A stretch of 12,767 bases of DNA from Clostridiales bacterium (GTDB lineage Bacteria > Bacillota > Clostridia > Lachnospirales > JAITVM01): NCBI GenBank assembly GCA_031285815.1, contig JAITVM010000183.1:1-12767 (forward strand), in the 5' to 3' direction. Positions 6,441-12,615 of this stretch are shown piece after piece. Within the stretch, counting starts at the first letter, position 1. Every line of letters starts with the position of its first letter. The translations under genes were made by a program, and so were the position numbers. Below the pieces are notes generated by a model, which saw only the letters and a list, made by a program, of their open reading frames with translations, was not told the DNA's origin and made no database searches.

Positions 6441-7550
6441 GTTAAACAGCTGGTCAAATTTAGTAAGCAAAACGAAATTCCCTTTAACTTTAAGCTGGCC
6501 TGTCATAAAAGATTTTTGGGCAGTCCTTTTTCCGGACAATATTTCTTCCCAAACAGTGCTTTTAGAGTATATGACTATATCTGGGGAGTTTGAATGGCCT
6601 TCGAAATATTCGCAACCGGCATTGTCTATCCTTAAATAGCATTCATATTCTGTGCCGCTATCTTTTTCGCTTATTATTAATTGCAGCATAAAAGGGTTTT
6701 CTAAAGATAGCCCGCCCTTATAATAATGCGGCAGGTTTTTTGTTTTTTGTTGATAATTTTTAAGGCGGACTAAGACATTGCCACTGGGGCTTAGGTCATC
6801 TAAATAAAATTTATCCACATTAACAAGTTTTTTTTCAGTAGCGCTGCTGCTGCCAAGTTTTGATTCGTAGAATTTAGCAATTTCAAAAACTGCTTCATCG
6901 TCAGATTGGCTGTCGTATTTCTGCAGCAATTCATTTATGCTCACCCTATTGCCGGTATTAAACTTTTCAATATTAGCTATACGGTCAAAAATCTGTAAAT
7001 TCGAGCTTATATTTGAATAGGAGGCTTCCCTGGGTATAAAAAATTTCCTGTTTTGCCGTACTAAACGATAAAAATCTTCAATTTGTTTTTCAAAAATATC
7101 TTTAAGCTCATTATTTTTATCCAAGTCATTTATTGCTGATTTGTTAAGCCCGATTTTAACGCTATCAAAACCTTCAAAATAATTTATGTAGCGGGACATA
7201 AAATCGAGGGTGTTTTTTTCGCCGCCTGATTCAGAAACAGCTAATACAAGGCAATTTTTATTTTGAAATATATTTTTTTCATAATAGTTTTCTAGGTAGG
7301 ATAAAAAATTATATAACTTCGCACATGGGCCAAATAGGTTGGATGTAGTGGCCACCATAATCCCGTTACAGCCATCTGCCTTTTCCATGATATCTAAAAA
7401 ACCCGCGCATAATTGCCCGTTATATAGCGGCAGGGTTAAGTCAATTTCTAAAACATCAATGCCCAGTTCAGAAAATATTTCATAAATAGCGGTGGCAGAT
7501 TTGCTTAGCCCGTGCTCATTGTTTGAAGCCAATAACGATATTATCTTCAT
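6429..7550 (-). CDS. Flavodoxin-like / SCP2 two-domain protein
   Basis: The frame extends upstream to 7616, but the ATG at 7550 has AAAGGGG 8 bases before it and begins a typical flavodoxin strand (MKIISLLAS), so 373 residues are chosen. Residues 1 to about 175 look like an NAD(P)H-dependent FMN reductase/flavodoxin fold: first strand, then GIMVATTSNLFGPCAKLYNFLSYLE, where the family has its flavin-contacting loop, then LVLAVSESGGEKNT. A helical linker covers about 175-255. The last 110 residues resemble an SCP2 sterol-carrier domain: DIVIYSKSTVWEEILSGKRT followed by FMTGQLKVKGNFVLLTKFDQLF. SCP2 domains bind lipids or other hydrophobic ligands. It is the last gene of a probable operon, starting 29 bases after the peptidase-like gene. 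The electron donor and ligand are unknown. There is no signal peptide, so it is likely cytoplasmic. The domain calls are by eye. Confidence 0.65.
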   Translation of the reverse strand: MKIISLLASNNEHGLSKSATAIYEIFSELGIDVLEIDLTLPLYNGQLCAGFLDIMEKADGCNGIMVATTSNLFGPCAKLYNFLSYLENYYEKNIFQNKNCLVLAVSESGGEKNTLDFMSRYINYFEGFDSVKIGLNKSAINDLDKNNELKDIFEKQIEDFYRLVRQNRKFFIPREASYSNISSNLQIFDRIANIEKFNTGNRVSINELLQKYDSQSDDEAVFEIAKFYESKLGSSSATEKKLVNVDKFYLDDLSPSGNVLVRLKNYQQKTKNLPHYYKGGLSLENPFMLQLIISEKDSGTEYECYLRIDNAGCEYFEGHSNSPDIVIYSKSTVWEEILSGKRTAQKSFMTGQLKVKGNFVLLTKFDQLFNPIV

Positions 7551-7579
7551 GTTAATTCCCCTTTGGTTTCTTTTGTAAT

Positions 7580-9025
7580 TTATAAAAACTCTGGTAATGT
7601 ATACCCTTCCTGCCATTCGGCAAAAAATTCGCCCAACGGCTTATCATAAGCTTCTGAAGCAAGCATAATTAGTGAGCCCCTGTCTATTATATTGAAACTG
7701 TAATTTATGAACATACTTTTAAGAAATTCATAAAACCTATAATTGCCCATATTTTTTTGTAGGGCATAGAACATTAATTTTGACCGGGTAACTTGGATTT
7801 TAGTATATTCGTAATTGTCTTTATATGCTGATAAATCCAAGAGCATGCTGCTATCCTCTATGCTTTCTAAAAACTTTTCCAGTTCTAAATATTCCCTTTC
7901 AAGTGAGTTGTGGATGTTTTCGGTTGTTATGTTATCTGCTATTAAAGCAGAAAGCCCCTCTGAAATCCAAGGCGATTTAATCTGGTCACTGCCAATAATG
8001 GCCGAGAACCATTGTTTTGCCACAAGGGACGCAATTGTATTTTCAGAAACCGAACCCATACTGCCCGAATCTAAGAATATATTTTGCGCGGCGGAAAACC
8101 CGCCTTGTTTATAATAGTCAATTTCTATAAAATCTATTGATGTATACGGGTAGCGCCCAATATTTGCATTACAGAAATCCAGTGCGCTTTTGGCGGCATT
8201 TTGGATATCTTCAATTCTTTCTTTGGCTGTGTCAGAATAGAAATAGAAATTAATATCCAAGTCTTTGCTATAGTTAAATTTTGCCTGTTGTACTTGGCTG
8301 TCTTTAAAAACCGCAAACGAAAAATTTCTGGTATTATTATTTTTATAAGTAACGGTTTTTTTATTCCCCCCACCCCCCGGTGACGATGTAGACACTGGGT
8401 TGCTGCAAACAATGGTGTACCCCTCCGGGATAGTAAATAAAACTGTATAGTTGGAACAATTAGTAAAATGTGGGTCGCCAACTAAATAAGATATATCTGT
8501 ATTCCAGCCCCTATCATTTAAAATTGCCAGCTGGGGCAGCATATTGCTCACCCAAATAATATTATCATTAGCCCCAAAATAATATTTTATACTTGGGATT
8601 ATGCCTTCAAAATTAAAAGCAATCTCAACTTTTTGTGCAGGCAATAATTCCTCATCTAAAATAAGCTCTAGGGATGTATGGTTTAAATTATATTTAACAG
8701 GGCCGCCATCAATTTTGGGGTTTATTATATCTAAATAACCATTGCTCCTAATGCCTTCATAATAGAGGTGGCTTAATATATTGCTATCAGCTAAAGTGCT
8801 GCTGTTAAGCGCATTAACGGGTAAGTTGAAATATACCCGGTCAATAGGCCCATCGCTGGTATTTACGAAATTAACAGATTGGTAGCCTGTAAAGCTTCTC
8901 GACTCTATATCAGTAATTTCAAATGATATATTATAATCATAATATATGGGCGCAGCTGTTTGCGTAGATTCTACTGTTGGCGCTACTGTTGGGGTTTCTT
9001 CTATTTTAGGGTTAGCCCCAGCCAC
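7580..9025 (-). CDS. M1-type (gluzincin) peptidase-like lipoprotein lacking the zinc site
   Basis: The given end (GTG, 9025) is the first ordinary start codon, but the true start is probably upstream (see 9026-9090). The frame has 481 residues from the GTG. A threonine- and proline-rich spacer (10-26) follows the lipobox. Residues 30-250 resemble the M1 N-terminal beta domain. Around 290-370 the catalytic domain is recognisable: QWF (338-340) and WISEG (353-357). M1 enzymes have HExxH, 18 residues, then E. Here the three equivalent positions are S333, L334 and K337, with only E356 kept at exactly the right spacing. GGFSAAQN (308-315) stands where GAMEN is expected. The protein should therefore not be a zinc peptidase; a binding or scaffolding role outside the membrane is possible. 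It lies between a DUF218 gene and the flavodoxin/SCP2 gene, all on the minus strand. Confidence 0.75.
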   Translation of the reverse strand: MAGANPKIEETPTVAPTVESTQTAAPIYYDYNISFEITDIESRSFTGYQSVNFVNTSDGPIDRVYFNLPVNALNSSTLADSNILSHLYYEGIRSNGYLDIINPKIDGGPVKYNLNHTSLELILDEELLPAQKVEIAFNFEGIIPSIKYYFGANDNIIWVSNMLPQLAILNDRGWNTDISYLVGDPHFTNCSNYTVLFTIPEGYTIVCSNPVSTSSPGGGGNKKTVTYKNNNTRNFSFAVFKDSQVQQAKFNYSKDLDINFYFYSDTAKERIEDIQNAAKSALDFCNANIGRYPYTSIDFIEIDYYKQGGFSAAQNIFLDSGSMGSVSENTIASLVAKQWFSAIIGSDQIKSPWISEGLSALIADNITTENIHNSLEREYLELEKFLESIEDSSMLLDLSAYKDNYEYTKIQVTRSKLMFYALQKNMGNYRFYEFLKSMFINYSFNIIDRGSLIMLASEAYDKPLGEFFAEWQEGYTLPEFL

Positions 9026-9090
9026 GTTGCACCCTGCAAAAATTATAATGGCTAAAAGAAATACTGGTGATTTTATTATTACCCCCCCTT
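9026..9090 (-). other. Lipoprotein signal-peptide coding stretch without an ordinary start codon
   Basis: In frame with and directly upstream of the GTG at 9025, the DNA encodes IIKSPVFLLAIIIFAGCN, a charged-hydrophobic-lipobox (FAGC) lipoprotein signal with the cysteine at 9031-9029. A strong ribosome binding site, AAGGGGGGG (9090-9082), precedes it. No ATG, GTG or TTG occurs in this frame between that site and the GTG; the codons at 9079 and 9076 are both ATA. Either ATA is used (9076 gives a spacing of 5 bases after the G run), or an ATG has mutated, or translation is coupled to the upstream gene, whose TAA stop lies at 9081-9079. Confidence 0.7.
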
Positions 9091-9732
9091 GCCGCCTAGT
9101 ACTGGCCCAGTAGCAATAATAGCGGGTGAGCCGGCCCTAAGTACTGCATAAAATTTTATGAGCGAAAAGGGCTCCTTAAGATAAGCGAACAATTTATTAA
9201 AGCTAAATTTTGACTGTGACATATAGGTACTGTACTGGTCAAAAAACTCATTGCAAATTAAAGCAGACCTGAACATATGGAAGTCGTCCGTGACTATTAT
9301 GACTGATTTAATCCCGCCGCTTTGCGCAATAGTTTTTGAGTATTTAAAGTTTTCGTATGTGTCCCCGGCCCCTTTTTCTAAATAAATATCTTCTTTAGGC
9401 ACACCATTTGAAATTAGGTAATTGGCCATAGGTTCGGCAACAGGTATATTATCTTTAGGGCCTTGGCCGCCAGAAACAATAATTTTATTGGCATACCCAT
9501 TTTCGTAGAGGTAAAGTGCGGTCTGTAAGCGTTTTGCCAAAAAGCCGCTAGGGTTGTTTTTTTCGTCTATTGAGTGGCCTAAAACAATAATGGCATCACT
9601 TATTTTGGGGAGGGGTTTACTATTAAATGTAACAACGCGGTATAATAAAACTGAATAAAAAATAATACATAAAGACAGGAGCAGTATTATGGTGTTTTTT
9701 AACCGCAAATTTCTAGCCCCCCAGACATTCAT
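9079..9732 (-). CDS. Membrane-anchored DUF218 (YdcF/SanA-like) protein
   Basis: The protein has 217 residues. A single transmembrane segment at about 13-32 follows a basic N-terminus, suggesting an N-in, C-out membrane protein. The DUF218 signature is clear: DAIIVLG (46-52), KRLQTALYLYENGYANKIIVSGG (split over 67-89), GDTYENFKYS (123-132) and IIVTDDFHMFRSALICNE (145-162). Members such as SanA, ElyC and YdcF affect cell-envelope integrity or exopolymer and peptidoglycan-related functions; the biochemical reaction is not settled. The ATG at 9732 lies only about 5 bases after the predicted transcription start, so it would be nearly leaderless. A TTG at 9708, with GGGGGG 8 bases upstream, is a credible alternative start and would remove 8 residues. 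The gene ends in G7 and TAA, overlapping the start region of the lipoprotein gene, so the two are likely coupled. Confidence 0.85.
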   Translation of the reverse strand: MNVWGARNLRLKNTIILLLSLCIIFYSVLLYRVVTFNSKPLPKISDAIIVLGHSIDEKNNPSGFLAKRLQTALYLYENGYANKIIVSGGQGPKDNIPVAEPMANYLISNGVPKEDIYLEKGAGDTYENFKYSKTIAQSGGIKSVIIVTDDFHMFRSALICNEFFDQYSTYMSQSKFSFNKLFAYLKEPFSLIKFYAVLRAGSPAIIATGPVLGGKGG

Positions 9733-9743
9733 TGGTTTCTCTA

Positions 9744-9773
9744 ATTATAGCATAATACAAAAAAAAATAACAA
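9744..9773 (-). promoter_or_regulatory. Promoter of the DUF218 / lipoprotein / SCP2 operon
   Basis: On the minus strand a perfect TATAAT lies at 9749-9744, with TTGTTA (9773-9768) 18 bases upstream. Transcription would begin near 9737. It is divergent to murG. Confidence 0.55.
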
Positions 9774-9790
9774 TATTTTTAAGATATATA

Positions 9791-9799
9791 TGATATACT
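9791..9799 (+). promoter_or_regulatory. Extended -10 promoter of murG
   Basis: TGATATACT is a TGn extended -10 with hexamer TATACT; the -35 region is poor. Transcription would begin near 9806. The leader of about 85 bases includes a small hairpin, AACCT-AAAC-AGGTT (9827-9840). Confidence 0.4.
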
Positions 9800-9890
9800 C
9801 TACATAAATTGATTTTTACATACAAAAACCTAAACAGGTTATGTTTGCCTATATGTAACAGTTGCAAAAAATAATGAAAGCGGTGTGATA

Positions 9891-10949
9891 ATGAAAAAAA
9901 TATTAATGACAGGCGGCGGGACAGCCGGCCATGTAACGCCTAATATTGCGCTTATGGATAAGCTTAAAGGTGATTTTATTATAGAGTATGCTGGGAGTAA
10001 AGAAGGCATAGAAAAGAAATTGATCGAAAACATACATATACCATACCATAAAATATCATCGGGTAAGCTCCGCAGGTACTTCGACCTAAAAAATTTTACT
10101 GACTTATTTAGGATAGCCAAAGGGCTAGGGGATGCAAATTCCGTTATACAAAAATTTAAGCCGGATGTTATTTTTTCTAAAGGCGGTTTTGTAACCGTAC
10201 CTATTGTTATGGCTGGTGCTTTTAACAAAGTTCCGGTCATCATCCATGAATCAGATATAACATGCGGGCTCGCAAATAAATTGTCGATGCCGTTTGCTAA
10301 ATATGTTTGCTGTTCATTTCCTGAGACTTTAACTGCTTTGCCCAAAAACAAAGCGCATCTAACGGGTACACCGATCCGGCCCGGGCTATTTTTAGGTGAT
10401 GCTGAAAGGGGCAAGAAGTTTTTAGGGTTTAGTGGCAATAAACCGGTTTTGTTGATTATGGGCGGAAGCTTGGGGTCTGTTAAAATTAATAATATAGTAG
10501 GCCAGGCATTAAGCACTTTATTGGGGGGCTATGATATTATACATTTATGTGGGAAGGGCAACCTGAGCCAACAAAACTATAGAAATTATGTACAGTTTGA
10601 ATATGTATCAAAAAACCTGGAGGACCTGTTTGCGGCGTCAGATATTATAGTGTCTAGGGCTGGGGCAAACAGTATTTCTGAATTCCTTGCATTAAAAAAA
10701 CCAAGCCTATTAATACCGTTATCTAAAAAGGCCAGTAGGGGCGACCAGATCCTTAACGCGGAATCTTTTCAAAAACAAGGCTTTAGCATGCTTTTGTATG
10801 AAGAGTCTTTGACTTCAGATAGCTTAATTAAAAATATAAATGAACTTTATAACGGCAGGCACACATATATAAAAAATATGTCTGGGTCAAATTTATCTAA
10901 TGGTGTCGATGAAGTATGTAAGGTTATTTATAAAACTGTCGGCAAATAA
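9891..10949 (+). CDS. murG: UDP-GlcNAc:lipid I N-acetylglucosaminyltransferase (MurG)
   Basis: MurG transfers GlcNAc from UDP-GlcNAc to lipid I, making lipid II on the inner face of the membrane. The frame opens at a GTG (9885), but the ATG at 9891 gives the family's usual N-terminus MKKILMTGGGTAGHVTPN and sits better after GGTG, so 352 residues are chosen. The glycine-rich loop GGGTAGHVTPN is at 8-18. SSGKLRRYFDLKNFTDLF, FSKGGFVTVP, IIHESDITCGLANK and GTPIRPG follow in the N-terminal domain. GGSLGSVKIN, then SRAGANSISEFLA and KKPSLLIPL with GDQILNAESF, form the donor-binding C-terminal domain. This HESD variant is typical of clostridial MurG. The gene stands alone, away from division genes, and is transcribed divergently from the DUF218 operon. 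Confidence 0.95.
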   Translation: MKKILMTGGGTAGHVTPNIALMDKLKGDFIIEYAGSKEGIEKKLIENIHIPYHKISSGKLRRYFDLKNFTDLFRIAKGLGDANSVIQKFKPDVIFSKGGFVTVPIVMAGAFNKVPVIIHESDITCGLANKLSMPFAKYVCCSFPETLTALPKNKAHLTGTPIRPGLFLGDAERGKKFLGFSGNKPVLLIMGGSLGSVKINNIVGQALSTLLGGYDIIHLCGKGNLSQQNYRNYVQFEYVSKNLEDLFAASDIIVSRAGANSISEFLALKKPSLLIPLSKKASRGDQILNAESFQKQGFSMLLYEESLTSDSLIKNINELYNGRHTYIKNMSGSNLSNGVDEVCKVIYKTVGK

Positions 10950-11067
10950 CGTAATGGGTTTGTCGATTAAAAGAGTTGGGTTTGTAACTATTTTGATGCG
11001 GAATGTTGATAAAATTTACGTACCCGGATGCCATACCAAATGGCCTTTGTTTATAGCACACCGGGTT

Positions 11068-11160
11068 AACGGTTTAATAACCGGCGCTCTAATAATGAAG
11101 TTTATTAGGCTATAGCCATAATTATATTTTATGCCATAGCATTGATATTAAACCGTTTTT
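11068..11160 (+). other. Branched palindromic structure downstream of murG
   Basis: The outer arms AACGGTTTAAT (11068-11078) and ATTAAACCGTT (11147-11157) are perfect complements and are followed by a T-run. Inside are a CTAATAA/TTATTAG hairpin (11089-11095 with 11102-11108) and a near-complementary pair GCTATAGCCATAA / TTATGCCATAGC (about 11109-11140). As RNA this could fold into a three-way junction. It may be an elaborate terminator or a small repeat element. No match to a named RNA family is claimed. Confidence 0.4.
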
Positions 11161-11184
11161 GCTTTAATCATATAAAACCTCATC

Positions 11185-11222
11185 AAATAAAACGCCTGCA
11201 AATATTTGCAGGCGTTTTATTT
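11185..11222. terminator. Perfect 38-bp palindrome, bidirectional terminator
   Basis: The left arm AAATAAAACGCCTGCAAAT (11185-11203) is followed immediately by its exact complement (11204-11222). The GC-rich middle flanked by A and T runs makes a rho-independent terminator in both directions. It is the last clear end point for murG transcription. Confidence 0.85.
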
Positions 11223-11485
11223 TAACCACCGCAAAAAAACCAAAAGGTTTACTTGGGGGGGAATTAAATTGCCGGCAAAATTTAATTGCTTTTTTAGTTT
11301 TCTGCCTGCTGTTTTTAATTAAATTGAATAATTTTGGTTATTGTCTTGTTATATGATGATGATATTGTTTTAACATATCATCCATGACACTAGAATTATT
11401 TATACTAATTCTGTATTTAGTAAAATTTTATCAGTATTTAGACTAAATACCGGCTAAATATATTTTACTTTGTTTTTAGGGTTAG
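11223..11485. other. Gene-free stretch with serial inverted repeats
   Basis: No reading frame is supported. Inverted repeats seen in order: AATTAAATT/AATTTAATT (11262-11270 with 11279-11287, followed by T6); TGATAT/ATATCA (11360-11365 with 11375-11380); AGAATTA/TAATTCT (11392-11398 with 11406-11412); and AGTAAAAT/ATTTTACT (11419-11426 with 11462-11469) enclosing GTATTTAG-A-CTAAATAC (11434-11450). No clear promoter could be named for the secreted-protein gene, although it must start in or after this stretch. Confidence 0.5.
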
Positions 11486-11594
11486 TATAGCAAGCCCCAT
11501 CTGGCTTGGTGTTTTGCAAGCTGAAAATGCGGGCGCACCATCGCGTTTTTGGTGCCGCCAAAAAAATGCCTATGCCAAACAGGCTTGCTTTATA
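11486..11594 (+). repeat. Palindromic repeat element, copy 2
   Basis: The ends AGCAAGCC (11489-11496) and GGCTTGCT (11582-11589) are perfect complements, flanked by TATA on both sides. An inner hairpin pairs GCACCA (11535-11540) with TGGTGC (11550-11555). Several blocks match the complement of 6343-6440 in the same order. It lies about 30 bases before the secreted-protein gene. It looks like a miniature palindromic element or a structured leader. Confidence 0.5.
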
Positions 11595-11624
11595 TACTCA
11601 CTTTCGGATGTTTTAAAATAGGGG

Positions 11625-12482
11625 GTGAGGAAAGTTAAATTAAAAATACTTTTTCTATCACATATATTTTTATTTATTATGTCTTCTAAAATCTTCGCTT
11701 CAAATACTGCGCTTTATAAAATTAAGTTCAATGTCACTGACAATTATGGTACAAACCTAAGCGGTATAAAATTTCAAGTTTTTAATAGTGAATCTGAGGC
11801 AAGGGCTTCTGTAAGCGAAATCAAAAAGGGTACATTTAAAGAAAAAGCACAAGATATTTTGGTTTCGGATAATGGGGTAGTAACCTCTGGGTATATGCCG
11901 TATGGGCGGCAAATGTATTTTATACAGGTTAATGTTTTAAATGCCTATGAACCCAATTATAACGTATATAACTTCAATATATATTCCGGGGATAAGTATT
12001 TGACACAACAGGTAATGGAAAATGGAAGGGCAGTACAGGTAAAAAATGTACTAAAGAGGCCAATCGAACTTACTAACAAGTATAAAATTAAGTTAACTCA
12101 AGTAGATGCTTCTGGGGTTAAAATTGCTGGCGCAGTTTATAACATTTATAATAATATTGATGATGCGCGCATTGCAAAAAACCAGTTCCTGGCTGGTGGA
12201 AAAGTTACACATGCTGATGGCCTTATTGAGGCTATGCCGCCTACAAATGGGCTTGGCATTACTATGTCTGCATATTATTATAGCCCTGGCATTTATTATA
12301 TTGTACAGACAAATGCTGTTAATAATATATATATGCCAAACCCGGTTGGCACAATAGAAATATACAGGGCCGAGATAGGCGGTTCTGTAGAGAGGGTATA
12401 TACGGACACAGTTAATTACTACTACGTTAAAAAAATTGAGCCCTCATTAACTGCATTTAGGGTTAGGAATAGGGTGGTATAG
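11625..12482 (+). CDS. Secreted protein with two related beta-rich domains (SpaA/Cna_B-like)
   Basis: The 285-residue protein is predicted to be exported: basic MRKVKLK, a hydrophobic core (8-20), and likely cleavage after SKIFA near residue 25. Two similar segments follow. The first, from about 31, begins YKIKFNVTDNYGTNLSGIKF and continues QVFNSESEAR. The second, from about 153, begins YKIKLTQVDASGVKIAGAVY and continues NIYNNIDDAR. The pattern (charged strand, D-x-G-x-x-x-x-G, aromatic strand) resembles SpaA- or Cna_B-type pilin/adhesin domains, but no LPxTG anchor, isopeptide signature or other sorting signal is visible. I do not assign a function. The start is uncertain: GTG 11625 overlaps the sequence AGGGGGTGA, itself an excellent ribosome binding site, and no ATG lies at proper distance. 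The next ATG (residue 19) would destroy the signal peptide. A palindromic element lies just upstream and an insertion sequence just downstream. Confidence 0.75.
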   Translation: MRKVKLKILFLSHIFLFIMSSKIFASNTALYKIKFNVTDNYGTNLSGIKFQVFNSESEARASVSEIKKGTFKEKAQDILVSDNGVVTSGYMPYGRQMYFIQVNVLNAYEPNYNVYNFNIYSGDKYLTQQVMENGRAVQVKNVLKRPIELTNKYKIKLTQVDASGVKIAGAVYNIYNNIDDARIAKNQFLAGGKVTHADGLIEAMPPTNGLGITMSAYYYSPGIYYIVQTNAVNNIYMPNPVGTIEIYRAEIGGSVERVYTDTVNYYYVKKIEPSLTAFRVRNRVV

Positions 12483-12521
12483 TAAACGGCCAGCCAAGTT
12501 GGTATTGCAAAATTATAAACC

Positions 12522-12536
12522 AAAAAAGCCCCGAAG
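12522..12536. terminator. Left half of a terminator, possibly split by the insertion sequence
   Basis: AAAAAAGCCCCGAAG has the exact form of the left arm of the other terminators here (A-run then GCCC). No complementary CTTCGGGGC and T-run follows before the insertion sequence begins about ten bases later. The missing right arm may lie beyond the right end of the element, outside the window. Confidence 0.4.
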
Positions 12537-12547
12537 TTTTAATTTTG

Positions 12548-12611
12548 ATATGCTCCCAATAAGATAGACAAGATAAAAAATAAAAAACTTGTCACTTATG
12601 AGGGGGCATAT
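12548..12611 (+). promoter_or_regulatory. Long hairpin masking the transposase ribosome binding site
   Basis: ATATGC (12548-12553), CCC, AATAAG and GACAAG (12567-12572) pair in order with CTTGTC (12588-12593), CTTAT, GGG and GCATAT (12606-12611), with only small mismatches. The apex is an A-rich loop. The G5 run of the ribosome binding site (12602-12606) is inside the right arm, so transcripts entering from outside would hide it. This is a known IS strategy against unwanted expression. Confidence 0.6.
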
Positions 12612-12615
12612 TTAA

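Noticed and set aside
8134..8481. 115-codon frame on the minus strand
   Set aside because: It lies in another frame of the peptidase-like gene, whose frame carries the recognisable M1 pattern; this one has none.
9839..10516. 225-codon frame on the minus strand
   Set aside because: It is antisense to murG, whose motifs and family length are unmistakable; the antisense protein has biased composition and no recognisable motif.
10900..11115. 71-codon frame on the plus strand after murG
   Set aside because: It overlaps the murG end, has no ribosome binding site and runs through a region made of inverted repeats.
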